Shown in pieces: positions 26,122 to 37,294 of a stretch of 64,000 nucleotides of DNA. Below the pieces are notes generated by a model. The model had not been told where the DNA came from. It saw only the letters and a list, made by a program, of their open reading frames with translations, and ran no database searches. The first letter of the stretch is position 1. Each line of letters opens with the position of its first letter. The position numbers were made by a program, and so were the translations under genes. The stretch is from Torulaspora globosa (taxonomy: Eukaryota; Ascomycota; Saccharomycetes; Saccharomycetales; Saccharomycetaceae): NCBI RefSeq assembly GCF_014133895.1, contig NC_050732.1, positions 186,001 to 250,000 of the forward strand. The letters run 5' to 3'.

Positions 26122-28326
26122 ATGCTGTGCAACGCAATACGCTTTTGGATACTGCTGTCCCTGTTAATGTTATGTGTTTTTGGCGCTGGTGTTGCTACAC
26201 ATTTGACGTACTTGGCAAGAGTTATTCCTGATAAGTTCCATGATTATGGTCCATGGTTGAAAGCTGGAGCGTTCTTTCCAGATACTCTTTACTCCTGCAA
26301 ACCGAGCGAGAATCTGGCTGACTTTGCTGAAAGGGCTCATTGGCCTCAGTTTCTGATTTCTGCCCTTGAATTATGGCAGGACAGATACGGTAGTAACTCG
26401 AGCAAACGAGATAGTCGAGATTCCCTGAGATTTCAAGCTTTTCTGATTGGAATCTTTTCTCACCAGATAGTGGATTCGTCATGGCACTCGCTGGTCGATG
26501 GCTATAGATCTCACGGTCTTTTACGGGTTCTGGCGGAGACGGAATTTGGTGGCGACGTTGATGAGGCCCACAATTACTTAGACGTGATGGGCGACTTCAT
26601 TGTTATGTCGAATGTGTTCAAAGGCATCGCCGACCCGGGTTGGCAATACTATACAGATACTAATTGGTCTCTGCCTAGAGAAAAGGACGTTATGGAACTC
26701 TTACATCGAAACGGAGTAAACCACGATGAGATAAGTTACAAGGAGCTTAATGTTTGCTTGATGAGAGGGCTGTCAGCTTCTCTGAGCGAGGTTTATGTGA
26801 CTCTGAACCGACGAGTTGAAATATTGAACGTAGCATATGGCATCTCGCCTGCTTCTAGGGAGCTTATTCAGGATTGTTGGCTAGGCGGTGAGTTTGATCT
26901 CATTGCACTGCTACATGCGTGCTTACCGGTTTTCCAGAATCTCTTTGAACCGCATACTGAGTTAGAGCTACAGGCACGTCGGCTTCAACTCTGTGGTAAC
27001 CTTCCTGAGGTTTCGCGCCCTTTATCAGGGCCCGATACCAATTTAGACTTTCGTTATGACGGTGAAGTTGTCATTGTCAGCTCAAGAGTCCCTCAGTCGA
27101 ATTTTGGAACTAGTATTGCAGTGGGTCGATTCGAAGAGGACAAGAAGTTGTATGCAGCAGTTAGTGCTCCGCTTGAACAAAGTAAGGGATCAATATATCT
27201 CATAGCTCTGGAAGATCCTGCTAAGGCAAACACAGCAGTCATGAAGCCCTTCACGTCGATGAGGGGACTTGCGGTGCACACTTATAGATTCAACGATAAG
27301 GACTTTTTGATTGTATCTGAACCTGGATCTAATTGCATATATTTTTATCGAGCTCGCAGGAGGATTTTGACCATTTACGATAGAACAGCCGATGCATTCC
27401 AACTTCAGTTATCTTGCGTGACTAACATCAATGGCGATTCTGTGCCGGACCTGATTTTATCAGGGTCATCGTATGGCAGAAACGAGACAGGCTGCGCTAT
27501 GTTGGTGCCTGGCTCCTCCTTGATCAGTTATCTAAATTCTGATCACCCAACGGAGGTTGAGATTTCGGCTCTCACAGCAGTTAGGTTGAATGGCGAGCCT
27601 TTTAAGAAGCCTTACCAGCACTTTGGAGCTGCCCTCACTTCTTCGTATTCACATAGTCCGAGTGGCTTCCTTTATGTGACATGCCAGGGCTTAGGAATGG
27701 TATTAGTTTATTCCCTTAGTGGCTTACACTCAAATTCCCTTCCAAGGTACGTGATAATGGCAAAGGAAATCACCCTGTTCAAAAAATATAACTACGATAA
27801 TGCCGAGATTCTCCCATCTAGCCGTCATGGGATGTTCGGCAAGATAATGCTCTCATGGAATTACGTCGGTGAGAGCTTCGTTGCAATCTCGCAACATTTA
27901 TTCAACAGTGTGTTCATTTATCATGAAATCGATGGTAAAGTGGAATTCTTTCTGAAATTGGTGCTGCATCACGATTCCTCCACTTCTTCCTGTACCATAG
28001 GATTTGGAACTGCCATACAATATGATGACCAACTCAAATCGTTGTACGTATCCTCTCCTGGCAGCTTCGATGGGAAAGGGGCCATATGGAGAGTGGGTAT
28101 GCAGGAAATTATCAACGCTGTAAAGATCTGGAGGCAAGATATATTTTACGTGAAAGCCGTTAGTCACTTGTATTTCGCCAATCCTCAAATTGATTCAAAG
28201 GGTGTTTCGAATTTTGGCAAGGCAATGCAAATTGTACCTGATAGAAGGATTATTATAGGCGTCCCACAATTGAACTATGGTAATCTACAGGCCGAGCAAT
28301 TGACGGGTGCAATTATCATCAAGTAA
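26122..28326 (+). CDS. GPI-phospholipase D-like secretory protein (YJL132W-like)
   Basis: 734 residues from the ATG at 26122. The frame is open further upstream but without an earlier ATG. A hydrophobic signal/anchor (FWILLSLLMLCVFGAGVA) comes first, then a zinc-dependent phospholipase C-like domain with spaced His/Asp ligands (THLTYLARVIP, KAGAFFPD, GIFSHQIVDSSWHSL, YLDVMGDF), then FG-GAP-type beta-propeller repeats (SNFGTSIAVG, INGDSVPDLILSG, SNFGKAMQIVPD). This is the layout of mammalian GPI-PLD. S. cerevisiae YJL132W, at the same position beside MRS3 and AIM23, is the counterpart and is poorly characterised. A six-codon upstream ORF (26058-26078) precedes it. Confidence 0.88.
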   Translation: MLCNAIRFWILLSLLMLCVFGAGVATHLTYLARVIPDKFHDYGPWLKAGAFFPDTLYSCKPSENLADFAERAHWPQFLISALELWQDRYGSNSSKRDSRDSLRFQAFLIGIFSHQIVDSSWHSLVDGYRSHGLLRVLAETEFGGDVDEAHNYLDVMGDFIVMSNVFKGIADPGWQYYTDTNWSLPREKDVMELLHRNGVNHDEISYKELNVCLMRGLSASLSEVYVTLNRRVEILNVAYGISPASRELIQDCWLGGEFDLIALLHACLPVFQNLFEPHTELELQARRLQLCGNLPEVSRPLSGPDTNLDFRYDGEVVIVSSRVPQSNFGTSIAVGRFEEDKKLYAAVSAPLEQSKGSIYLIALEDPAKANTAVMKPFTSMRGLAVHTYRFNDKDFLIVSEPGSNCIYFYRARRRILTIYDRTADAFQLQLSCVTNINGDSVPDLILSGSSYGRNETGCAMLVPGSSLISYLNSDHPTEVEISALTAVRLNGEPFKKPYQHFGAALTSSYSHSPSGFLYVTCQGLGMVLVYSLSGLHSNSLPRYVIMAKEITLFKKYNYDNAEILPSSRHGMFGKIMLSWNYVGESFVAISQHLFNSVFIYHEIDGKVEFFLKLVLHHDSSTSSCTIGFGTAIQYDDQLKSLYVSSPGSFDGKGAIWRVGMQEIINAVKIWRQDIFYVKAVSHLYFANPQIDSKGVSNFGKAMQIVPDRRIIIGVPQLNYGNLQAEQLTGAIIIK

Positions 28327-28429
28327 AAAAATCATATCTCATATCTATTTCTACGTTATTTACATGATATTACAATGGATGCGAAAAGGCAGTTGACTTT
28401 CAACGAAGAAGCATAGCCAGTCAGCTGCC

Positions 28430-29488
28430 CTATTCCTTCTCCAATATTCTTTGCCTTTTCCTCTCTATCCTCTGCTGCAATTTCTCCTGCCTTTCCTTCT
28501 TTCTTTGTTCCTTAAGTGATTGTTTAGAGCTTGGTTCCATAGTAACGTTTTTGGGCGTCAATTTTATTAGGATTTTAGTCTCCACACCACCCTCGATTGT
28601 GGGCTGATTCGAAAATTCGTCTGCTATCTCCATTAGTCGCTGCAGAACATAATTTCTCTGGTTCAGTTCCTTCGCACTTAGCTCCTTTTGAGCGTTTTTC
28701 CTCAATGGAATATCAAAATCTGTCGTCCAGTTCTTTGAGTTGATATGGTTTTTATCATCAATGTACAAGTAGACCTTGTATCCCTTCTTCAACTGGGTTG
28801 TAATTTCATGAGCCTTCTGCTTGTTCAAATCATCATTCTTGATTTGCCAGGAGATTCTGATCTGCTTTACATTATCGTCCGCCTTCTCACCATCGCTAGA
28901 TCTTGCAGCTCTCCTCTTGACGAGTCCCAGATTAATCATTTCCAGTTCTTTCTGCTTAGCTTTTTCATCCGAGAATCTTTTCAAAGCTGTCTTTCTATCT
29001 ACTAGCTTGACTAACGGTACCTTCGTAGCCTCATCTATCTCCTCAAAGTTAACTATAACGAGACCGTTCTTTTCCAGATTGATGCCCTTGGCAAAAGAGC
29101 GAATGTTGGTCCCTTCGAGTTTCGAAGTGGTGGAATTAACGAACTTGATGGCCCCTGCTTTATTCATTCGGAAAATTTGTGACACCACTGCACTTGCAGC
29201 CTCTTTATCTCTGTCCGATCCATTGCTCCATGTGATTGCGAGGTTATTTCTGCTGTGTGGCTTGTTCTTATTTGCAGGGCGATTTTTTGTCATCTTCTTC
29301 AATGGTCCTCGAGGTTGCTTTCCGCCATCAGGACCAGTTGGCTTCCCTCTGCTGTTAATATTCGACGTCAAAGCATTGCGAATAATATCATTGCTTAGCA
29401 TCCAATTCGAATGCGCCAAACTGGTGTGAAATCCCTTCCATCTACAGATAAGAGACACATGGGCTCTCCTTGTTGCTGGGTTCCACAT
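28430..29488 (-). CDS. AIM23: Mitochondrial translation initiation factor 3
   Basis: 352 residues, close to the S. cerevisiae Aim23 length. The start MWNPATRRAHVSLICRWKGFHTS is a good mitochondrial presequence. A linker rich in Lys and Pro is followed by an IF3-like N-domain (IRSFAKGINLEKNGLVIVNF) and C-domain (KQIRISWQIKNDDLNKQKAHEITTQL, KKGYKVYLYID), ending in a highly basic/Glu-rich coiled tail. Aim23 keeps mitochondrial ribosomal subunits apart and supports initiation. The position between the GPI-PLD-like gene and URA2 is the same as in S. cerevisiae chromosome X. Confidence 0.92.
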   Translation of the reverse strand: MWNPATRRAHVSLICRWKGFHTSLAHSNWMLSNDIIRNALTSNINSRGKPTGPDGGKQPRGPLKKMTKNRPANKNKPHSRNNLAITWSNGSDRDKEAASAVVSQIFRMNKAGAIKFVNSTTSKLEGTNIRSFAKGINLEKNGLVIVNFEEIDEATKVPLVKLVDRKTALKRFSDEKAKQKELEMINLGLVKRRAARSSDGEKADDNVKQIRISWQIKNDDLNKQKAHEITTQLKKGYKVYLYIDDKNHINSKNWTTDFDIPLRKNAQKELSAKELNQRNYVLQRLMEIADEFSNQPTIEGGVETKILIKLTPKNVTMEPSSKQSLKEQRKKERQEKLQQRIERKRQRILEKE

Positions 29489-29793
29489 ATAGCGGCACTT
29501 GGATAACCATTCAACCGTTTCACTATCATTGACAGCGATATAGTAGTGGATATGCCATTAGCATATGGTTCTTCATAGATCTAACTAGAGCAGATCGTCC
29601 ATGACGACTCATATTAAATGCGATTTACTCATAATAATATAGTAATAACCTTAAAGTCCAAAACTGCCACTATATAATACCTATTGATCACTTATGGGCA
29701 TTTTAGATCATGTAGAAGAACCAGATAATGAGCATCTTATTGTCCCCACAAAAGAATGCTCGATGTCTGTAGTGTCCGATAATAAAGGTGTCT
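29489..29793. other. Intergenic region, URA2 3' end to AIM23 promoter
   Basis: AT-rich sequence. A 47-codon plus-strand frame begins at 29694 but overlaps the URA2 3' end antisense and is not accepted as a gene. Nothing else is recognised. Confidence 0.4.
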
Positions 29794-32700
29794 CTAAAGT
29801 TCGACGCCCATCACCATGGCCAAAAGAGCCATTCTGACAAATAGACCGTATCTCATTTGTCTGAAATAAGCAGCGCGGTGATCGTAGTCCACTTCTTCTT
29901 TGATCTCGTTTACACGAGGTAGTGGGTGCATGATGGCCATGTGTTTCTTGGCATGAGATAGGATCTTGTTGTCGACAACGTAAACATCCTTCAAACGTTC
30001 GTATTCATCCTTGTTCTCGAATCTCTCCTGTTGAACTCTCGTGCAATACAACACATCGGACTTGGAGATAATGTCAGGATTGATGATCTCACTCTCAACG
30101 CCTAGCAAGCCGGCTTCTGCTAGTTCCTTGCGCAAAGCATTAGGCAATTTTAGTTCATTTGGAGAAACCAGGTTGATTCTCACTTGGTAGTGCTGCAACA
30201 GACGACACAGGGAATGGACAGGTCTGCCGTATTTCAAGTCACCCATGAATGTGACAGTAATGCCGTTCACAGTACCAAGCTCTTCACGAATCGTGAAAAG
30301 ATCCAAGAAAGCCTGGGTTGGATGTTCGCGAGAACCGTTACCGCCATTAATGATTGGGATAGGCGAGTACTTCGCAGCGACGTGAGCTGACATCTCATCG
30401 GGATGACGCATAACGATAGCATCCGAATAGCAGGCCAAAGTTCTGATGGTATCCTGCAAAGTTTCGCCCTTCTTCACAGAGGAAGCGGATGGATTTATGT
30501 TTACTGTTCTACCACCTAGACGTTCCATGGCGGCAATGAACGATGACGATGTGCGAGTAGAAGGCTCATAAAAGATTGTCGTGATGAGTCGGCCCTTCAT
30601 CAAATCCAGCACACCTTGACGCTCAACAGCTGCTCTCAGTTCTTGCGCAACAGCGAACAAAGCATGGAAATCGGATCTCTTGAATTGTCTGACAGACAAA
30701 ATGTGCCTCCCCTTGAATGGGTTGTTGGTGCGAATGAGATTCTCAATTGCACCAGGGGCAATAAGCTCTTTAGGTGGTCTTGATGACATCAATCTTTGCT
30801 CCAAAGGCTGGTCGAAAACATTTTCTGCTTCGCCATCGACGCTGGTAAATGAGTTAAGCCTTTCGTTCGAAAATGAGAATCTTCTCCTAACTCCGCTAGG
30901 AGGTTGAATGCTCAATGGTGTTTCGTTCGCACTGGATGGAGTTGCAGGGATTCCGGGGATCACTTTAGCTGTGGTGATTAGTTTGCCCGTTGGCGCGGAT
31001 GAGACAAGATCCCCGCTCAAAACGACAGTCTCGTTGTTAATAAGAACACGTTCAATGCCACCGTTGAGACCGCCCTTTGTGTATGGTGACCATCTTTTGG
31101 TATGTTTAAATGAGTGGTCCAGATCAATCTCAACAGCAGCATCTAGTTGCTCTGGTATGTTAAAAATACGAGCTGGATTCTCATGCAAACGCTCAACGAT
31201 GTCATCAATGGTTAGCTTACCTTCTTCAACGGCTGAGAGAAGTAATGGCAAAGCATCTTTGATTCCAAGACCAACATCAACTTTGTTGCCAGTGATTTGA
31301 GCCAATAGAGTTGGTAGTGCTCCGATGGAGAATGCATCAATGGCATCTAAGTTCTGCCAGAAAAAGTCCTGATCTTCTTTTGTTGGCAAAAAGAGAGCTT
31401 CAGGATAGTCATCTTGCGAGACGAATAGAGAGTGAATGTTAACATCACAAGTTACTTTAGAATCCTTGTCTTTGACCGTCATAATCAGAGAAAGATCTTC
31501 TTTATTTGAAACACCAGTAATATGAATAGATCTGTTCTGTAAGGAAGCCAGCAGCATAACAGAGGCCAAGTCAGAGGTTTTGGCCTCAGCGATGACTTGC
31601 TTCTCAATCGGCCAGTTCTTCAATAGCGCGGCAACGGTCGACACCTTGTTCTTTAGTTCACGGAACGGCAAAAACAAAGCGCTGACTTCATTGGCAGTTT
31701 GCGCAATGGTATCAACGTTGTTTGCGGTTCCTGCAACTGTGAATGAGAAGTTCGTATAGGCTGAGTCTTGTGATGCAGAGAAGGCAGACTTTAACGAAGT
31801 TGGATCAGAGATTATAGGGCCTGCTAGTGATCTAGCCATTAGCTGACAGTAAGTAAATCCGGATTCCAAAGATAATCTTGTAACCTCCTTCAACTCGGCC
31901 GGACCTTTGATGACGTTTGAGGAATTTGCAGCGAAAGTGGCAATGTTGATAAAGCCTGGTACAGTAACTGTTCTATGAGAGGTTTGCGCATCACGATCAG
32001 AGACATCGAGGTTTAAATTACGCGATAGAGCTTCGATTAGCAATTTTGCGCACTTAACATTAGTAACGAGAGGAACCGAATAATCCACTGCCATACGACG
32101 AGTTCTATAACCTTTTGAAACATAAGAGGCAGGGCGGCGGAATCTATTTGCTGAGGGCAAATTGATGTACAAGTCAATTTTATTGTTAGCCAAATGCTGG
32201 GTTAGAGAGTATTCTGACTTCTCATCGTCCTCTTGGTTCAAAACCTCCAAGTACTGTACAGGGATACCATGCTCGGAAATGAAATCAGCTGTACCGGCAG
32301 TTGCAAAGAGCTTGAAACCCATGTTGCACAACTTTTTCACTGACGGCAACAGCTCTTGTTTCTCTTTGTAAGAACCGATCGATAATAGAATATTCTTCTT
32401 TGGTAATTTGAACCCGGTAGACAACAAAGATTTTAGGTACGCCTCGTATTTCGAGTGGCCGAAAGTGGCAACCTCACCTGTGGACGCCATCTCGACACCA
32501 AGCACGGGATCCGCACCGGCAAGACGTGGGAAAGAGAATTGTGGAACCTTAATAGCCACGTAGTCGTCAGGTAGTTTCTCAACGGGATAAGGTGTGAAAG
32601 GCAGACCCATCACTGCTTTGGTTGCCAACTCAATCAAATTGACACCAACCACTTTCGATATAAATGGGAAGGAACGCGAAGCACGAACATTACATTCGAT

Positions 32701-35700
32701 GACCTTGATCTCGTTGTTCTTGGCTATGAATTGAATATTAAAAGGTCCTGTAATTTTCAAAGCTTTACCAATCTTTGCTGTAGCAACCACGATTCGGTTG
32801 ACAGTCTCAGGATCCAGATCCTGAGGTGGAACAATCAGAGTTGCGTCACCGGAGTGCACACCGGCATTTTCGACATGCTCCGAAACGACGTGCATGACCA
32901 GCTCACCATCTCTAGCCACAGCATCCATTTCAATTTCTTTGGCATTTTCGATATATTTAGTGATAACAACCGGATAATCACGAGAAACCTCGACAGCTTG
33001 GTTCAGATATGATTCAAGATCATCTCTGGAATATACCGTGTTCATTGCCGCGCCTGACAAGACGTAAGAAGGACGGACTAAAACAGGATAACCAACTTTG
33101 TCGGCGAATTCCTCGGCTTCTTCCATTGAAGTCAACTCTTTCCAGGCTGGTTGATCAACGCCAATTTGATCAAGCATACGTGAGAACTTGTAACGATTTT
33201 CTGCACTGTCAATCATTTCTGGAGAAGTACCCAAAATTTTAACGTTTTCACGGTGTAGCGACATAGCTATATTATTTGAAGTTTGACCACCCATGGAGAC
33301 AACAACACCTGCCGAGTTTTCAATTTCATAAATATCAAGAACCCTTTCAAGGTTGATAGTCTCAAAGTATAGTCTATCAGCTTCGTCGTAATCAGTCGAG
33401 ACAGTTTCTGGATTATAGTTGACCATGATAGTCTTGATCTTATTGGCACGTAGAGTTCTGACGGCCGTCACTGCACACCAGTCGAATTCGACCGAAGAAC
33501 CGATACGATAGACACCGGAACCTAAGACCATAACACCATTATCCTTGAAGTCCAAATCGTGCGCAGCAGCATTGTAAGTCATGTACAAATAATTAGTGAA
33601 TGCTGGAAATTCGGCAGCAACAGTATCAATCTGCTTAACGAAAGGCGTGATACCGTACTCCTTCCTCAAGCGACGAATAGCAACTTCATTTGAGTTGAGG
33701 AATTTAGCAATTTGTCTATCGTCGAAACCTAATTGTTTGGCTTGCTTTAAAACAATTGGAGGCAAATTCTCTTTGCTACCAAAATCTGCCACTTTCTTCG
33801 AGAATTTAACCAGATCGTACAACTTGTTCAAAAACCATTTATCAATGTTAGTCATTTCCCAAACCTGATCAACAGAGTATCCCAACTTAGCAAAAGCATT
33901 AGCAATTGCAAAAATACGTAAATCGGATGGATTTTTTAGCTCATAGTCGATATCAATATCCAGCGCGGTCTCATTGAAACCTAGGTTGCTATACTCAGTG
34001 GATCTGATTGCTTTCTGAATAGCTTCCTCGAATGTTCTACCAACACTCATCACTTCACCAACAGATTTCATAGAGGAAGATAAGGCAGTTGAGACTCTAG
34101 TGAATTTTTTCAAATCCCATCTTGGCATTTTCACAACACAATAATCTAACGATGGTTCAAAGCATGCACAGGTGGATTTTGTTACTGAGTTGGTGACCTC
34201 GTTCAATGGAATGTTGAGACCCAATTTGGCTGCGGTATAAGCCAGAGGATAACCAGTAGCCTTGGATGCCAATGCCGAAGAACGGGATAAGCGCGCATTC
34301 ACTTCAATGATACAATACTCCTTGGAGAATGGATTCAAAGCGTATTGAATGTTACATTCACCAACCACGCCTAGATGTCTAATGACGTTGACAGCTGTAG
34401 TTCTCAGCATATTGTAATCTTCGTCGGTAAGCGTTTGAGATGGTGCAACGACAATAGAATCACCAGTGTGAATACCCAAAGGATCAAAATTCTCCATGTT
34501 ACAAACCGTGATACAGTTGTCGAACGCATCACGCACAACTTCGTACTCAACCTCTTTCCAACCCTTCATTGATCTTTCAACTAGAACTTGGGGAGAAGAA
34601 GCAAAGGCAACATTACAAAGATCGATCAGCTCTTGTTCATTGTATGCAAAACCAGAACCTAAACCACCCAAAGCATAAGCGGCACGAACAATGACTGGGA
34701 AACCAATATTCTTCACAGCAGCTAGCGCTTCCTCGACGGAATTAGCAGCTTGGGACTTTGCGCATTTTTCGTCAATTTCTGCCATGGCTTGGGCAAACAG
34801 TTCACGGTCCTCAGTGGTGATAACAGTATCAATTGGAGTACCGAGGACCTTGACTCCAAGAGTCTCGAATTCATCCTTCATTTCGATACCGACCGATAAA
34901 GCGGTTTGGCCACCAAAAGTGACGTAGATAGCGTCAGGGCGTTCATGTAGAATGACTTTTCTAACGAATTCGGCAGTGACGGGTAAGAAGTAAACCTTAT
35001 CTGCCAGACCCTTGGATGTTTGAATGGTTGCAATGTTTGGATTGATCAGGATTGTGTAAATGCCTTCTTCTTTCAAAGCCTTGATAGCTTGAGACCCCGA
35101 GTAATCAAATTCACCAGCTTGACCAATGGATAAACCCCCGGAACCCAGGACAAGCACTTTCTTTGGTTCGACTCTTGGATGTGCCTTCCTATTGTCCTCG
35201 ATCTTTCCACCTGGGAACTCAACTGGTTTTAGGATGCCGGTCGATTTGTGATCCTTTACCGCTTGGATGAAAACGTCGAACAAAAATTCGGTATCTCTGG
35301 GGCCTGGAGTTGACTCAGGATGGAATTGCACAGAGAAGTAAGGTAATTCCTTGTGGTACATACCCTCGTTAGAGGAGTCGTTGGCATTCGTAAAAAGAGG
35401 CTCCCAACCATCGCTCATGGACTCGGCGTCGACAGCGAAACCATGGTTTTGAGACGTGATGTAACATCTGCCACTGATGGTGGAGGTACATGGGATATTG
35501 TGGCCACGATTACCGAACTTTAGCTTCATGGTGGAAAAACCGTTGGCTCTTGCGAGCAATTGATGACCCAAACAAATACCGAAAATAGGTGTTTTCTTAG
35601 ATTGTACCACAGCGGTTAATCTATTTGCCAAGTCAGTGAGCACCGATGGGTCACCAGGACCATTGGAGATGAACAGACCATCGTACTGCTCTTGAGTGAA

Positions 35701-36477
35701 GTCGTAGTCCCATGGCACGACCATCAATTCCACACCACGGTTAACGAAACAACGAATCTGGTTGAATTTCAAACCCACATCAATGGCAAGAATCCTCAAA
35801 GTCTTACCATCCGGGCCTTTTTGCAATTTAACACGCTCATGATCTGTTGGAGGCAGGTACAGATGTGGCTCCTTCGTCGAAACCTGAGCAACCAAATTCT
35901 GCACGTTTGGATCGTACCATTGTGGCACGTCAAAGGAGTCCCTCCAAAGTGGAGATCCAACGTCAACATTAGTAGAACTGCTTCTTTGCAAGGCAAGTCT
36001 ACCCAACATCGAACCTTTATCTCTCAGATGCTTGGTCAGCGCCCTGGTGTCCACACCATAGACCGCTGGAACGCCTTCTTCCTTCAGCCACTTGCCCAGT
36101 GAAGACTTTGCAAGCCAATGTGAGTATTGCTCTGTGTAATGCGAAATGACCAAACCGGCCACATGGATCCTATTACTCTCGAAGTACCTTGGCAACCCTT
36201 CGACTATCTCATCGGCTAACTGGCGATCTGGCACACCGTAGTTGCCGACCAAGGGGAACGTGATAACCAAGATCTGGCCTTCGTAGGACGGGTCGGTGAT
36301 CGATTCGGGATAGCCAACCATACCAGTCTGGAACACCAATTCACCAGCCGCCGACTTTTCAGCACCAAATGAATAACCCAATAGCGAAGTGCCATCTTTC
36401 AACTCCAAAGCGACTAACCGATCGCCCGTAGCCTCCAATGGAGGAGTGACAGGCGCAGTAGGAATAATAACAGACAT
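29794..36477 (-). CDS. URA2: Multifunctional carbamoyl-phosphate synthetase / aspartate transcarbamylase
   Basis: A 2227-residue fusion catalysing the first two steps of pyrimidine synthesis. Residues about 1-430 are the glutamine amidotransferase, with the nucleophile Cys in GICLGHQ near 301. About 440-1480 form the two ATP-grasp halves of carbamoyl-phosphate synthetase ([17 protein letters not shown] and [18 protein letters not shown]) plus the MGS-like allosteric region. About 1480-1830 form a dihydroorotase-like domain that lacks the His-x-His metal ligands ([13 protein letters not shown]), so it is inactive, as known for fungal Ura2. The ATCase follows (about 1910-2227) with [12 protein letters not shown] and [13 protein letters not shown] feedback acts on the synthetase in the family. 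Upstream lies a candidate leader intron and a distant RRPE/PAC pair. Confidence 0.97.
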   Translation of the reverse strand: MSVIIPTAPVTPPLEATGDRLVALELKDGTSLLGYSFGAEKSAAGELVFQTGMVGYPESITDPSYEGQILVITFPLVGNYGVPDRQLADEIVEGLPRYFESNRIHVAGLVISHYTEQYSHWLAKSSLGKWLKEEGVPAVYGVDTRALTKHLRDKGSMLGRLALQRSSSTNVDVGSPLWRDSFDVPQWYDPNVQNLVAQVSTKEPHLYLPPTDHERVKLQKGPDGKTLRILAIDVGLKFNQIRCFVNRGVELMVVPWDYDFTQEQYDGLFISNGPGDPSVLTDLANRLTAVVQSKKTPIFGICLGHQLLARANGFSTMKLKFGNRGHNIPCTSTISGRCYITSQNHGFAVDAESMSDGWEPLFTNANDSSNEGMYHKELPYFSVQFHPESTPGPRDTEFLFDVFIQAVKDHKSTGILKPVEFPGGKIEDNRKAHPRVEPKKVLVLGSGGLSIGQAGEFDYSGSQAIKALKEEGIYTILINPNIATIQTSKGLADKVYFLPVTAEFVRKVILHERPDAIYVTFGGQTALSVGIEMKDEFETLGVKVLGTPIDTVITTEDRELFAQAMAEIDEKCAKSQAANSVEEALAAVKNIGFPVIVRAAYALGGLGSGFAYNEQELIDLCNVAFASSPQVLVERSMKGWKEVEYEVVRDAFDNCITVCNMENFDPLGIHTGDSIVVAPSQTLTDEDYNMLRTTAVNVIRHLGVVGECNIQYALNPFSKEYCIIEVNARLSRSSALASKATGYPLAYTAAKLGLNIPLNEVTNSVTKSTCACFEPSLDYCVVKMPRWDLKKFTRVSTALSSSMKSVGEVMSVGRTFEEAIQKAIRSTEYSNLGFNETALDIDIDYELKNPSDLRIFAIANAFAKLGYSVDQVWEMTNIDKWFLNKLYDLVKFSKKVADFGSKENLPPIVLKQAKQLGFDDRQIAKFLNSNEVAIRRLRKEYGITPFVKQIDTVAAEFPAFTNYLYMTYNAAAHDLDFKDNGVMVLGSGVYRIGSSVEFDWCAVTAVRTLRANKIKTIMVNYNPETVSTDYDEADRLYFETINLERVLDIYEIENSAGVVVSMGGQTSNNIAMSLHRENVKILGTSPEMIDSAENRYKFSRMLDQIGVDQPAWKELTSMEEAEEFADKVGYPVLVRPSYVLSGAAMNTVYSRDDLESYLNQAVEVSRDYPVVITKYIENAKEIEMDAVARDGELVMHVVSEHVENAGVHSGDATLIVPPQDLDPETVNRIVVATAKIGKALKITGPFNIQFIAKNNEIKVIECNVRASRSFPFISKVVGVNLIELATKAVMGLPFTPYPVEKLPDDYVAIKVPQFSFPRLAGADPVLGVEMASTGEVATFGHSKYEAYLKSLLSTGFKLPKKNILLSIGSYKEKQELLPSVKKLCNMGFKLFATAGTADFISEHGIPVQYLEVLNQEDDEKSEYSLTQHLANNKIDLYINLPSANRFRRPASYVSKGYRTRRMAVDYSVPLVTNVKCAKLLIEALSRNLNLDVSDRDAQTSHRTVTVPGFINIATFAANSSNVIKGPAELKEVTRLSLESGFTYCQLMARSLAGPIISDPTSLKSAFSASQDSAYTNFSFTVAGTANNVDTIAQTANEVSALFLPFRELKNKVSTVAALLKNWPIEKQVIAEAKTSDLASVMLLASLQNRSIHITGVSNKEDLSLIMTVKDKDSKVTCDVNIHSLFVSQDDYPEALFLPTKEDQDFFWQNLDAIDAFSIGALPTLLAQITGNKVDVGLGIKDALPLLLSAVEEGKLTIDDIVERLHENPARIFNIPEQLDAAVEIDLDHSFKHTKRWSPYTKGGLNGGIERVLINNETVVLSGDLVSSAPTGKLITTAKVIPGIPATPSSANETPLSIQPPSGVRRRFSFSNERLNSFTSVDGEAENVFDQPLEQRLMSSRPPKELIAPGAIENLIRTNNPFKGRHILSVRQFKRSDFHALFAVAQELRAAVERQGVLDLMKGRLITTIFYEPSTRTSSSFIAAMERLGGRTVNINPSASSVKKGETLQDTIRTLACYSDAIVMRHPDEMSAHVAAKYSPIPIINGGNGSREHPTQAFLDLFTIREELGTVNGITVTFMGDLKYGRPVHSLCRLLQHYQVRINLVSPNELKLPNALRKELAEAGLLGVESEIINPDIISKSDVLYCTRVQQERFENKDEYERLKDVYVVDNKILSHAKKHMAIMHPLPRVNEIKEEVDYDHRAAYFRQMRYGLFVRMALLAMVMGVEL

Positions 36478-36514
36478 GAATTCTGCCCTGAAGTTTAAAT
36501 CACGATAATTACCT

Positions 36515-36673
36515 CTGAGAAAACATCAATCGACCAACGGTTAGTAACACGTCTGACACTCCCAATGCCTGCTTCCCAGGCCCTATACAAGAGTTGAAGA
36601 ACCTCGACTCTCCGTGGAAAACGATTTTCCACTTTATCTCCATCTCTCATAATACTGATCTATTAGAACATAC
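36515..36673 (-). other. Candidate 5'-leader intron of URA2
   Basis: On the minus strand GTATGT (36673-36668) is followed by a perfect TACTAAC (36546-36540) and TTTTCTCAG ending at 36515, giving a 159-base intron wholly upstream of the URA2 ATG at 36477. A second CAG lies nearer the ATG. No ATG occurs just upstream of the 5' site, so it would be an untranslated-leader intron. This rests on splice signals alone. Confidence 0.45.
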
Positions 36674-37052
36674 CAATTGAAATATGCTAACGACTTCTCA
36701 ATCTGTGTGTATTGTTGCGCTTAATTTAAGTACTCTGCCTGGGGACTTGGACTGAGATACGAAGCTTTCAGCGGTTTGTCTGTCTTTCCAACAATCACAG
36801 ATCGATCAAAAAGAAGCCGATGCCTTTTATTATTGGATCTACTAGAACAAGAAAGAAAGACAATATGTAAAGATAGTAATGGGGTGAACGCGGAAAAGAA
36901 AATTGGTCTACATGAAATATAGGATGTATACAATAGAGAAGATGGGATGAAGACAGTTAGATGAAGCAAAGAGTGAGAAGAAAGTGCGAAAGTCTTGGGA
37001 ATTCTGAGAGGAATTTATACTGCCAAGTTTTGCAATTTGCCGCCCACATAAA

Positions 37053-37076
37053 GTGAAAAAATTTTTCACCTCATCG
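37053..37076 (-). promoter_or_regulatory. Palindromic RRPE with adjacent PAC core
   Basis: The perfect palindrome GTGAAAAAATTTTTCAC (37053-37069; odd length, central base unpaired) contains the RRPE motif, and CTCATCG, the PAC core on the minus strand, follows at 37070-37076. This pair marks ribosome-biogenesis promoters. The nearest minus-strand start is URA2, about 575 bases away. Confidence 0.5.
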
Positions 37077-37294
37077 TTGCATCATCGCTTCTTTTTGTCC
37101 GATGGACATCGTCTTGTCCGACGGCGAGACGTCGAGAAGGGACCAGGACATGTCAGGACATCATCAATCCGGGTAACGGGAAGAGAAAAGGTATTAGCGG
37201 CTACGTTATTGCAGGTTAGATGATGCGTTGGTTGGTGACAGTGGCGGCAAGGCCTCATTATGACTGGATATATATGCTGTAGTTTATTATAGTC

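Larger units (their letters stand above)
36478..37294. other. Long intergenic region upstream of URA2
   Basis: 817 bases between the URA2 start and the TRK1 stop. It holds the candidate URA2 leader intron (36515-36673) and an RRPE/PAC pair (37053-37076). No protein gene with an ATG and sensible product was found; an RNA gene cannot be excluded. Confidence 0.5.

Noticed and set aside
29694..29837. 47-codon plus-strand frame overlapping the URA2 3' end
   Set aside because: The last third is antisense to conserved URA2 codons, so it has no independent support.
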